Assembly (NCBI GenBank): GCA_946478645.1
Contig: CAMLCW010000080.1
Coordinates: 1 to 15,618 of the forward strand
DNA length: 15,618 nt
Source of the DNA: an uncultured Variovorax sp.
GTDB lineage: Bacteria; Pseudomonadota; Gammaproteobacteria; Burkholderiales; Burkholderiaceae
Direction: 5' to 3'
Position 1 is the stretch's first letter. Every line of letters begins with the position of its first letter. The translations under genes were made by a program, and so were the position numbers. Positions 8,849 to 14,943 of the stretch are shown piece after piece. The notes beneath the pieces are model-generated. The model was given only the letters and a program-made list of their open reading frames with translations, had not been told where the DNA came from and searched no databases.

Positions 8849-8854
8849 TAAAAT
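8849..8854 (+). promoter_or_regulatory. Candidate -10 box of lpxC, implying a near-leaderless mRNA
   Basis: TAAAAT matches the sigma70 -10 consensus TATAAT at five of six positions. With normal spacing the transcript would start at about 8861-8862, at or one base before the lpxC GTG. No good -35 box is visible 16-18 bases upstream (that region reads GCTCGC). No Shine-Dalgarno sequence lies between the box and the start codon. This is inferred from sequence only. Confidence 0.45.
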
Positions 8855-8861
8855 CGGCGGC

Positions 8862-9785
8862 GTGCTGCAACAACGAACCCTCAAGTCGATCAGCCGCGCC
8901 GTGGGCGTGGGGCTGCACAGCGGCCAGCGCGTGGAGCTGACGCTGCGGCCGGCACCGGCCGACACCGGCATCGTCTTTCGGCGCGTCGACCTGCCCGAAC
9001 CGGTCGACATCCGCATGACGGCCGAGGCCGTGACCGACACGCGGCTCGCCTCCACGGTGTCGACCGGCGGCGCGAAGGTGCAGACCGTCGAGCACCTGAT
9101 GTCGGCCTGCGCGGGCCTGGGCATCGACAACCTCTACATCGACATCACGGCCGACGAAGTGCCGATCCTCGACGGATCGGCCTCGTCGTTCGTGTTCCTG
9201 CTGCAGAGCGCGGGCATCGAGCTGCAGAAGGCGCCGCGCCGCTTCATCCGCGTGACCCGCAAGGTCGAGGTGCGCGAGGGCGAAGGCGCCAACGAGAAAT
9301 GGGCGAGCCTGGAGCCGTACCATGGCTACAAGCTGAGCTTCGAGATCGACTTCGACCACCGCGTGGTCAATTCGACCGGCCAGCGCGTCGAGTTCGATCT
9401 CGGCACGGGTTCGTACAGCCGCGACATCGCACGCGCGCGCACCTTCGGCTTCACGAAAGAGGTCGAGTACATGCGCAGCAAGGGCCTTGCGCTCGGCGGC
9501 GGGCTCGACAACGCCATCGTCATGGACGACACGAAGGTGCTCAATGCAGGCGGGCTGCGCTACGACGACGAGTTCGTGAAGCACAAGATCCTCGACGCCA
9601 TGGGCGACCTGTACATCATCGGCAAGCCGCTGCTCGCGGCCTACAAGGCTTTCCGTTCGGGCCACGCGCTCAACAACAAGCTGCTGCACGAACTGCTCGC
9701 CAACGAGGACGCCTACGAGGTCGTGACCTTCGAGGACGAGAAGCGCGCACCGCGCGGCTTCGGCGAAGTGGCGCGGGCCTGGTAG
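8862..9785 (+). CDS. lpxC: UDP-3-O-acyl-N-acetylglucosamine deacetylase LpxC
   Basis: LpxC is the zinc-dependent cytoplasmic deacetylase for the first committed step of lipid A synthesis. I chose the GTG at 8862 because it gives [20 protein letters not shown] directly at the N-terminus, as in family members that begin xxQRTLK, and a length of 307 residues (E. coli 305). An upstream ATG at 8796 would add 22 residues with no family counterpart. Zinc ligands are visible as H78 in TVEHLMSA, and H241 and D245 in [11 protein letters not shown]77 is the likely general base, and H268 in SGHALNN is the conserved catalytic histidine. The F-T-x-V-type active site loop is not marked. The gene lies 210 bases after ftsZ and probably has its own promoter. 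LpxC amount is controlled by FtsH proteolysis in E. coli; that cannot be judged here. Confidence 0.97.
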   Translation: MLQQRTLKSISRAVGVGLHSGQRVELTLRPAPADTGIVFRRVDLPEPVDIRMTAEAVTDTRLASTVSTGGAKVQTVEHLMSACAGLGIDNLYIDITADEVPILDGSASSFVFLLQSAGIELQKAPRRFIRVTRKVEVREGEGANEKWASLEPYHGYKLSFEIDFDHRVVNSTGQRVEFDLGTGSYSRDIARARTFGFTKEVEYMRSKGLALGGGLDNAIVMDDTKVLNAGGLRYDDEFVKHKILDAMGDLYIIGKPLLAAYKAFRSGHALNNKLLHELLANEDAYEVVTFEDEKRAPRGFGEVARAW

Positions 9786-9803
9786 GCCGGCCGCGGTCGA
9801 TCC

Positions 9804-9980
9804 ATGCTTCTGTTTCGCTGGGCCATCCTGCTCCTGCTGCTGGTGGCGGGCGTGAGCTTCGCGTTCTATGCGGGCACCGGGCAGCTCAAGTACCGGCGCT
9901 TCGGCTGGATCGTCTTGAAGTGGACGCTGCTTGCCGCGCTGGGCTTCTTCGCGGTGCTGATCGCCGAGCGCGTGGCCTGA
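9804..9980 (+). CDS. Small two-helix membrane protein of unknown function
   Basis: This 58-residue ORF starts MLLFRWAILLLLL and ends LIAERVA. It holds two hydrophobic segments, about residues 1-22 and 38-54, joined by a short basic loop with GQLKYRRFGW. That is a helical hairpin with a positively charged loop, so both ends would face the periplasm under the positive-inside rule. It lies 18 bases after lpxC on the same strand and would be co-transcribed with it, although no good ribosome binding site is seen. The stop codon is 4 bases from the convergent ruvC stop, so it ends exactly where coding space on this strand ends. That placement, together with consistent codon use, argues that it is real. 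I do not recognise a family or function. Confidence 0.7.
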   Translation: MLLFRWAILLLLLVAGVSFAFYAGTGQLKYRRFGWIVLKWTLLAALGFFAVLIAERVA

Positions 9981-9984
9981 TCGA

Positions 9985-10533
9985 TTATCTCGAGCGCCCC
10001 TGCCGGTAGGCACTGGCGTGCGTCTTGGAGAGTTGCGCGGCATCGGCCAGCCGCGCCATCGAACGGCCCACCTGCGCATGCGTGATCGCGATGCCGAGCG
10101 CGTCGGCGGCGTCGGCACCGGGCAGCCCGGGCAGGTCGAGCAGGCGCCTGACCATTTCCTGGACCTGCGCCTTGGCCGCCTGGCCGTGGCCGGCCACGGC
10201 CTTCTTCATCTGAAGCGCCGTGTACTCGGCCACTGCGAGGTTGCTGTTCACGAGCGAGGTCACGCAGGCGCCGCGCGCCTGCCCGAGCAGCAGCGTCGAC
10301 TGCGGATTCACATTGACGAAGATGATTTCCACCGCCGAGGCGTCGGGCTGGTAGCGCGCGGCGATCTCGGCCACGCCGTCGAACAGCACCTTGAGCCGCG
10401 CCGGCAGGTTGCCGCTGCCGAGGTGGCGCGTGCTGATGGTGCCGCTCGCGACGTAGCGCAGCGCATGGCCGTCCGAATCGACCACGCCGAAGCCGGTGGT
10501 GAGGAGGCCGGGGTCGATGCCGAGGATGCGCAT
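9985..10533 (-). CDS. ruvC: Crossover junction endodeoxyribonuclease RuvC
   Basis: RuvC is the dimeric Holliday junction resolvase that cuts recombination junctions together with RuvAB. I chose the ATG at 10533, which places MRILGIDPG at the N-terminus as in the family and gives 182 residues (E. coli 173). An in-frame ATG nine codons upstream would add an unconserved stretch. The four catalytic acids are visible: D7 in GIDPG, E69 in SAVEIIFVN, and D141 and D144 in [24 protein letters not shown] (78-88) is the conserved helix after the glutamate. The C-terminus is a short basic tail. The gene converges on the lpxC side and is separated from the upstream cdsA-like gene by a palindromic repeat, so it may have its own promoter. 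There is no ruvA or ruvB nearby on the downstream side, where they often lie. Confidence 0.95.
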   Translation of the reverse strand: MRILGIDPGLLTTGFGVVDSDGHALRYVASGTISTRHLGSGNLPARLKVLFDGVAEIAARYQPDASAVEIIFVNVNPQSTLLLGQARGACVTSLVNSNLAVAEYTALQMKKAVAGHGQAAKAQVQEMVRRLLDLPGLPGADAADALGIAITHAQVGRSMARLADAAQLSKTHASAYRQGRSR

Positions 10534-10590
10534 ATCAGGTTTCCATGGCGCCGCACGCAACCAGCAGTCGATGAAACGAAAGCCGGAGTT

Positions 10591-10695
10591 GCTCCCTCCC
10601 CCTTTGGGGGAGGGTAGGGGTGGGGGCCAGCGGCGCTAAACCTGCGAGCGCCGTGCCTGCCCCCATCCCAGCCTTCCCCCAGAGGGGGAAGGAGC
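10591..10695. repeat. 105-base composite inverted-repeat element
   Basis: Two 37-base arms, 10591-10627 and 10659-10695, are inverted repeats of each other at 31 of 37 positions. Each arm also contains its own perfect 9-base-pair hairpin with a 3-base loop: CCCTCCCCC-TTT-GGGGGAGGG on the left and CCTTCCCCC-AGA-GGGGGAAGG on the right. The centre has a further perfect inverted repeat, GGCGCT (10632-10637) with AGCGCC (10647-10652). So the unit can fold as one long cruciform or as three small hairpins. It encodes no protein and has no flanking target duplication that I can see. It looks like a dispersed REP/BIME-type or miniature element. Copy number elsewhere is unknown. It may end or attenuate transcription entering ruvC. 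Confidence 0.8.
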
Positions 10696-10727
10696 CTGGC
10701 GCGCTGCACGTGATGCTCAGTTCCATC

Positions 10728-11717
10728 TCAGGCATTGAAATACCAACGGATCGAGTGAAAGAAGATCGGCGCCGCGAAGCACAGCGCATCGACCCGGTCC
10801 AGCAGGCCGTTCGCGCCCGTGACGCCGACGCCCTTCTTGCCCCAGTTGGGAATGCCGCGGTCGCGCTTGAGCGCCTTCATCACGAGGTGGCCCATCGAGC
10901 CCGCGATGCAGGCGATCAGCGAGACCGCGAGCGCCTGGCCGAACCTGAACGGCGTGATGAAGGCGAACAGCGCGCCGACCAGGCTCGCCACCGCGATGCC
11001 GATGCCCCAGCTGGTCCAGTTGAAGCTGCGGCTCACGTTGGGCGCAAAGGGCTTGCGCTGCGTGCGGCGTGATATCACGTGCTGCACCAGCATCGAGGTC
11101 TGCACCACGAACACCAGGAAGAACACGAGGAAGGCGCTCTTGCCCTCGTAGCCCGGAAAGCTCAGCAGCAGCAGGGCCGGCACATGGCTCATGCCGTAGA
11201 CGCAGACCATGATGCCCCACTGCAGCTTGGCATTGCGCTCGAGGAAATGGCTCGGGTCGTCGGCCAGCGCGCTCGCCACCGGGATCGCGAGGAAGACGTA
11301 CACCGGAATGAAAACGGTGAACAGGTCGAAGCGCGCGGTGGCCACGAGCCAGAACTGGATCGGCAGCACCACGAAGAAGGCCAGGATGAGGCTGCGGTGG
11401 TCGCCGCGCCGCGTGGGCGACAGCGTGATGAACTCGCGCAGCGCAAAGAAGGCGATGAGCGCGAACAGCACCGTGGCGACCGTCTCGCCGAGCGCCCATC
11501 CGATCCAGAACACCACGGCCATGAACCATGTGGTGCCGAGCAGCATCCGGTAGTGCGCGAGCCCGGCCTGCCAGGCCGCGTCGTGCACCGGATTGCGTCG
11601 CTCCTTGAAGCTCAGCAGGAAGACCGCGGTGCTCACCAGCACCAGCAGCCCGAAGACGATGAGAAAGAGGGCGGCGACCTGCTGGGTCGCATCGAGGCTG
11701 CGCAGGAACTGGTTCAT
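10728..11717 (-). CDS. CdsA-like phosphatidate cytidylyltransferase, membrane protein
   Basis: The family (CTP_transf_1) makes CDP-diacylglycerol from CTP and phosphatidic acid in the inner membrane. The 329-residue product has about eight hydrophobic segments, starting near residues 15-36. The C-terminal CdsA signature is recognisable as ALKRDRGIPN (282-291) followed by GLLDRVD (304-310). The usual GHGG before LDRxD reads GANG here, so one conserved histidine is replaced. It follows the PlsC-type gene by 22 bases, which implies a two-step module from lysophosphatidate to CDP-diacylglycerol. In Burkholderiales the main cdsA normally sits beside uppS and dxr. This copy is therefore probably a second, YnbB-like enzyme, and I leave the symbol empty. 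The start at 11717 has no clear Shine-Dalgarno sequence; a GCA trinucleotide repeat occupies that position. Confidence 0.85.
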   Translation of the reverse strand: MNQFLRSLDATQQVAALFLIVFGLLVLVSTAVFLLSFKERRNPVHDAAWQAGLAHYRMLLGTTWFMAVVFWIGWALGETVATVLFALIAFFALREFITLSPTRRGDHRSLILAFFVVLPIQFWLVATARFDLFTVFIPVYVFLAIPVASALADDPSHFLERNAKLQWGIMVCVYGMSHVPALLLLSFPGYEGKSAFLVFFLVFVVQTSMLVQHVISRRTQRKPFAPNVSRSFNWTSWGIGIAVASLVGALFAFITPFRFGQALAVSLIACIAGSMGHLVMKALKRDRGIPNWGKKGVGVTGANGLLDRVDALCFAAPIFFHSIRWYFNA

Positions 11718-11739
11718 GGCGGGCTGCTGCTGCTGCTTC

Positions 11740-12402
11740 TCAGACGTCGCGCAGCGCGATCACGGCGGCGCGCGCGCGGTCGAGGAAGGGCCGGCGCTCT
11801 TCGCCGGGCGCTACGTGGATCGGCGCACCGAAGGTGACCGAGCACAGGATCGGCACCGGCACGATCTCGCCCTTGGGCATGACGCGCTGCACGTTGTCGA
11901 TCCAGGCCGGCACGAGCACCACCTCGGGGAACATCGTCGCGAGGGTGTAGAGGCCCGACTTGAACTTCTGCGGCTCGCCCGTGTGCCCCCGCGTTCCCTC
12001 GGGAAAGATGATGATCGAGTCGCCGCTCTTCAGCGCCTCGATGAGCGGCGCGAGCGGGGCCAGCGGATCGGCGGGTGGCACCGCATCGCCTGCCGCGTCG
12101 GCCATGGGTTCGGCCGGCGCGCTGGCCGCGCGCTCCACGTAGACCGCGTTGAAGACCTCGGTCGTGATCCAGCGCTTGACCGGTGTGTTGGCCCAGTAGT
12201 CGCGCGCCGCGATCGGCCGCGTGATGCTGCGCAGTTCCTCGGGCAGCGCGGCCCAGATCATCACGAGGTCGGCGTGGCTCTGGTGGTTGGCGAAATAGAT
12301 GCGCTGCTCGGCCTTGGGCGGGCAGCCGTACCAGCGCGCCTGGGCACCGGTGAGCAAGCGCACCACGCCCAACAGCAACCATCCCACGAGCTTTGCCAGC
12401 AT
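11740..12402 (-). CDS. 1-acyl-sn-glycerol-3-phosphate acyltransferase (PlsC family)
   Basis: PlsC-type enzymes acylate lysophosphatidic acid at sn-2 to give phosphatidic acid, at the inner membrane. The product is 220 residues from the ATG at 12402; a GTG one codon upstream (12405) is the alternative. There is a short N-terminal hydrophobic stretch (about 5-17). The catalytic HX4D motif is NHQSHAD, with H40 and D45. FPEGTRG (133-139) is the substrate-phosphate motif, and VVLVPAW is the last conserved block. Between blocks II and III, residues 92-119 form an Ala/Pro-rich insert that looks disordered. The gene is 49 bases after mtgA and 22 bases before the cdsA-like gene. A TATCAT box suggests its own promoter with transcription starting at the ATG. 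Substrate specificity cannot be read from sequence, so an acyltransferase acting on another lysolipid is possible. Confidence 0.88.
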   Translation of the reverse strand: MLAKLVGWLLLGVVRLLTGAQARWYGCPPKAEQRIYFANHQSHADLVMIWAALPEELRSITRPIAARDYWANTPVKRWITTEVFNAVYVERAASAPAEPMADAAGDAVPPADPLAPLAPLIEALKSGDSIIIFPEGTRGHTGEPQKFKSGLYTLATMFPEVVLVPAWIDNVQRVMPKGEIVPVPILCSVTFGAPIHVAPGEERRPFLDRARAAVIALRDV

Positions 12403-12408
12403 CACGCG

Positions 12409-12414
12409 ATGATA
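12409..12414 (-). promoter_or_regulatory. Candidate -10 box of the plsC-type gene, implying a leaderless mRNA
   Basis: On the minus strand this reads TATCAT, matching TATAAT at five of six positions. With the last T at -7 the predicted first transcribed base is the A of the ATG at 12402. No Shine-Dalgarno sequence precedes the start. The -35 position (AAAATC at 17-base spacing) is poor. Inference only. Confidence 0.4.
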
Positions 12415-12451
12415 CGGGCCATGCGGCGGGCGATTTTTTCTCGATCCTGTC

Positions 12452-13195
12452 TCAGGGCAGTTCGGCCGCCGGCATGCGCGCCATGATGGTCGAGGCGCGG
12501 CTGCTCAGGTAGCCCGATCCGAGCCGCCGCTCGAAGAACTTGGGGCTCGGCAGCATCACCGCGAGCCGCGCCGCCTCGGCCGCGCTCAGGCGCGCCGCCG
12601 GCTTCTTGTAGTAGTACTGCGCCGCCGCTTCGGCGCCGAACAGGCCTTCGCCCCATTCGACGTTGTTGAGGTAGATCTCGAGGATGCGCTCCTTGTCGAG
12701 CAGCACCTCGAGCGTCATCGCAAGCACCAGTTCCTGGCCCTTGCGCAGCAGCGTGCGCTCGCCCGAGAGCAGCAGGTTCTTGGCCAGCTGCTGCGTGATG
12801 GTCGAACCGCCGCGCAGCTGAACCGGGCGCACCGGCTTGCCGCGCGCGCGGGCCCGCGCAGCGCGCCTGGCCGCGAGTTCCTCGGCCTTGGCATTGCGCT
12901 GCCGCGCGCGTTCGATGGCTTCCCATTCGACGCCGTTGTGGTCGATGAAGTCGGCGTCCTCGCTCGCGATCACTGCGCGCTTGAGGTTGTCGCTGATCTC
13001 GGCATAGGGCACCCACTCCTGGCGCCAGGCGCCCTTGCTGCCCTGCGCGAGCGCGAGCTGCCAGGCCTCGGAGCGCTGGAACGTGGTGCTCTGCGGATCG
13101 ACCACCACCATGGCCGCGATGCGCAGCACGAAGAAGAGCTCGAGCGCCACGCCGGCAACCACGAGGCAGGCGAGCAGGCGGAAGAAGGCTTTCAT
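12452..13195 (-). CDS. mtgA: Monofunctional biosynthetic peptidoglycan transglycosylase
   Basis: MtgA (GT51) polymerises lipid II into glycan strands in the periplasm without a transpeptidase domain. The 247-residue protein has one N-terminal membrane anchor (about 5-32). The GT51 motifs are EDADFIDHNG with catalytic Glu at residue 79, GGSTITQQLAKNL (129-141) and LLRKGQELVLAMTLE with the second conserved Glu. ILEIYLNNVEWGEGLFGAEAAAQYYY follows. No penicillin-binding domain follows, which separates it from class A PBPs. An Arg/Ala-rich insert of about 25 residues (about 102-126) lies between the first two motifs, where many family members are shorter. The ATG at 13195 overlaps the aroE stop (ATGA), so the two are translationally coupled. 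The longer frame upstream of 13195 is aroE in another reading frame. Confidence 0.95.
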   Translation of the reverse strand: MKAFFRLLACLVVAGVALELFFVLRIAAMVVVDPQSTTFQRSEAWQLALAQGSKGAWRQEWVPYAEISDNLKRAVIASEDADFIDHNGVEWEAIERARQRNAKAEELAARRAARARARGKPVRPVQLRGGSTITQQLAKNLLLSGERTLLRKGQELVLAMTLEVLLDKERILEIYLNNVEWGEGLFGAEAAAQYYYKKPAARLSAAEAARLAVMLPSPKFFERRLGSGYLSSRASTIMARMPAAELP

Positions 13196-14040
13196 CCCAG
13201 TTCTGCGCGCAGTTCGCCGAGCACCTGCGCGGCCGGCGGACGCACGCCGCGCCAGATCTCGAACGCTTCGGCCGCCTGCTCGACCAGCATGCCGAGCCCG
13301 TCGCGCGCGACGGCGCCGTGCGCTTCGGCCCAGGCCATGAAGCCCGCGGCCGCCGGCCCGTACATGAGGTCGACCGCCAGCGCCCCGGGGCGCAGCACCT
13401 CGGCGCGCACGGGCACCGCATCGCCCGCGAGGCTCGAGGCGGTGGCGTTGACCACCACGTCGAAGTCGCCCGGCACCGCGTCGAGCGCCCAGGCCTCGAG
13501 CACCGCGCCGTGGCGGAGCGCGAGCGCTGCGTGGCGCTGCACCAGCGCCATGGCGCGGCCGACGGTGCGGTTGGCGACCACCAGGCGCGACACGCCGGCG
13601 TCGAGCAGCGGCCCGAGCACGCCCGCGGCCGCGCCGCCCGCGCCGATCAGCAGCACCGCGCGGCCCGCCAGCGGCACCGCCGCGTTGCGCACGATGTCGT
13701 TGACCAGGCCGATGCCGTCGGTGTTGTCGGCGTGGATGCTGCCGTCGTCCTCGAAGCGCAGCGTGTTCACTGCCTGCGCGAGCACGGCGCGCTCGCTCGT
13801 GTGCTGCGCCAGCGCGGCGGCATCGAACTTGAACGGCACGGTGACGTTGCAGCCGCGCGCCGCGTCGCCGCGTTCGGCAGCCTCGCGCCGGAAGGCGGCC
13901 ACACCCTCGGCGAAAGCGCCGACGGGCACCAGCCGGCGTCCGTAGTCGAGCGGCTGTCCGCAGAGTTCGGCAAAGCGGGCGTGGATGCGCGGCGAGCGGC
14001 TGTGTTCGACGGGATTGCCGATGACGCAGTACAGGTCCAT
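13192..14040 (-). CDS. aroE: Shikimate dehydrogenase (NADP+)
   Basis: AroE reduces 3-dehydroshikimate to shikimate with NADPH, the fourth step of the shikimate pathway, in the cytoplasm. The 282-residue product is of family size. The substrate site shows GNPVEHSRSPRIH (8-20), GCNVTVPFK with catalytic K71, and ADNTDG (104-109) with catalytic D108. The dinucleotide fold has GAGGAA (133-138) and the ANRT NADPH-phosphate motif (156-159). DLMYGPAAAGFMAWA and RDGLGMLVEQAAEAF complete the C-terminal substrate side. The ATG at 14040 is preceded by three tandem CAACCGC units instead of a Shine-Dalgarno sequence. The paralogues YdiB and quinate dehydrogenase are less likely given the full AroE motif set and the ANRT loop. 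Confidence 0.95.
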   Translation of the reverse strand: MDLYCVIGNPVEHSRSPRIHARFAELCGQPLDYGRRLVPVGAFAEGVAAFRREAAERGDAARGCNVTVPFKFDAAALAQHTSERAVLAQAVNTLRFEDDGSIHADNTDGIGLVNDIVRNAAVPLAGRAVLLIGAGGAAAGVLGPLLDAGVSRLVVANRTVGRAMALVQRHAALALRHGAVLEAWALDAVPGDFDVVVNATASSLAGDAVPVRAEVLRPGALAVDLMYGPAAAGFMAWAEAHGAVARDGLGMLVEQAAEAFEIWRGVRPPAAQVLGELRAELG

Positions 14041-14045
14041 GGCGT

Positions 14046-14066
14046 GCGGTTGGCGGTTGGCGGTTG
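14046..14066 (-). repeat. Perfect 3 x 7-base tandem repeat in the aroE leader
   Basis: GCGGTTG on the + strand (CAACCGC on the coding strand) is repeated three times without change, ending 5 bases before the aroE ATG. It fills the place where a ribosome binding site would be expected in the 35-base gap after the tonB-type gene. Confidence 0.85.
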
Positions 14067-14075
14067 TCGTTGCTG

Positions 14076-14927
14076 TTATTGCGACGAGAGCTCGATGGTC
14101 TCGTCGCGGGTGAACTTGAAGCGCGACTGCAAGATGATCTGGTCGGTCTGCCTGCGCATCGCATCGGTGAACTTGCCGAAATCGCCGATGCTGTGGACGA
14201 TGGCCTTGGCGCGGCGGTCGAGCGTGGTGTCGCCCGAGCTCTCGTCGACCACGGTGTCGAGCAGCTTGCCGTCGTGGTTGATGGTGATGGTCATCTTGAG
14301 CTCGCCGTAGAGCTTCCTGCCGGCGGCCGTGGGAAAGTTCTCGGTGCCGCGCAGCTCGATGCGGCGGCGCAGCGTGTCGACATAGCTCGCATAGGCCACT
14401 TCGCGTGTAGACGGGCTCAGGTAGCGCTTCTTGGGCCGTGCGTTCTCTTCGTTCACGCGCCGTTCGATCTCGGCCAGCAGCGCCACAAGCTGGCGGCGCT
14501 TTTCCTCGCGCGCGACGGCTTCCTTCGGGTCGCCCGAGGCGCGCGGGTCGGGCGCGGGCATGGCGGCGAGGTCGCGCTTGAGCTGGGCGAGCAACTGCAT
14601 CTGCTGCGCCTGCATGGCTTCCATCTGGCGCCGCGCCTCTTCCATCGAATCGCCAACGGCCATGAAGCTCGAGGGCGGCAGCGGGCTGGTGGCGCGGCCG
14701 CGTTCGAGGTCGCCGCCGCCCGCGAGCGTGGCCTGCGCCATCACGCGCGCCGAGGGGTCGGGCTTGTCGTTGCTCTTGCTGTTGACGAGGATGACTTCGA
14801 GGGGCGTCTCGCTGAACGCGCGGTCGAACGCCGCGGGGTCCACGAAGCGCACCGCCAGCAGCGCGGCATGCGCAATGACCGATACGCCGAGCGCGATCTG
14901 CAGCGTGCTCAGATCCCGCAGGTTCAT
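14076..14927 (-). CDS. TonB-type energy transducer (TonB C-terminal domain protein)
   Basis: TonB-family proteins pass proton-motive force from an ExbB/ExbD or TolQ/TolR-like motor to outer-membrane partners. I chose the ATG at 14927, which starts MNLRDLSTLQIALG and places one transmembrane segment at about 8-27. The periplasmic part has no Pro-rich X-Pro spacer as in classical TonB. Instead it has two charged, Gln/Glu/Arg-rich stretches (about 93-120 and 136-163) that look like coiled coil, more like TolA. The C-terminal domain (about 178-275) has LYGELKMTITINHDGKLLDT and a following LDRRAKAIV helix, typical of TonB C-terminal folds. It is 283 residues. It starts 16 bases after the ribonuclease gene with GAGGCG as a weak ribosome binding site. 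No exbB, exbD or receptor gene is nearby, so its partner is unknown. Confidence 0.85.
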   Translation of the reverse strand: MNLRDLSTLQIALGVSVIAHAALLAVRFVDPAAFDRAFSETPLEVILVNSKSNDKPDPSARVMAQATLAGGGDLERGRATSPLPPSSFMAVGDSMEEARRQMEAMQAQQMQLLAQLKRDLAAMPAPDPRASGDPKEAVAREEKRRQLVALLAEIERRVNEENARPKKRYLSPSTREVAYASYVDTLRRRIELRGTENFPTAAGRKLYGELKMTITINHDGKLLDTVVDESSGDTTLDRRAKAIVHSIGDFGKFTDAMRRQTDQIILQSRFKFTRDETIELSSQ

Positions 14928-14943
14928 GGACGCCTCTGCGCGT

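Noticed and set aside
8796..8861. The longer LpxC start at 8796
   Set aside because: It adds 22 residues without family counterpart, and the candidate -10 box lies inside it.
7440..10118. A minus-strand open frame of 892 codons across ftsZ and lpxC
   Set aside because: It lies opposite two certain genes, is His/Arg/Ala rich as expected for an antisense frame in GC-rich DNA, and shows no domain.
10591..10695. Rho-independent terminator before ruvC
   Set aside because: Hairpins lack a U tract on either strand.
12425..12431. T-run (GATTTTTTC) between mtgA and the plsC-type gene as a terminator
   Set aside because: On the transcribed minus strand it is an A-run, and no stable hairpin precedes it.
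13196..14164. An N-terminal extension of mtgA giving a 570-residue fusion
   Set aside because: The extra part is the aroE gene in a shifted frame; mtgA has a proper membrane anchor directly after the ATG at 13195.
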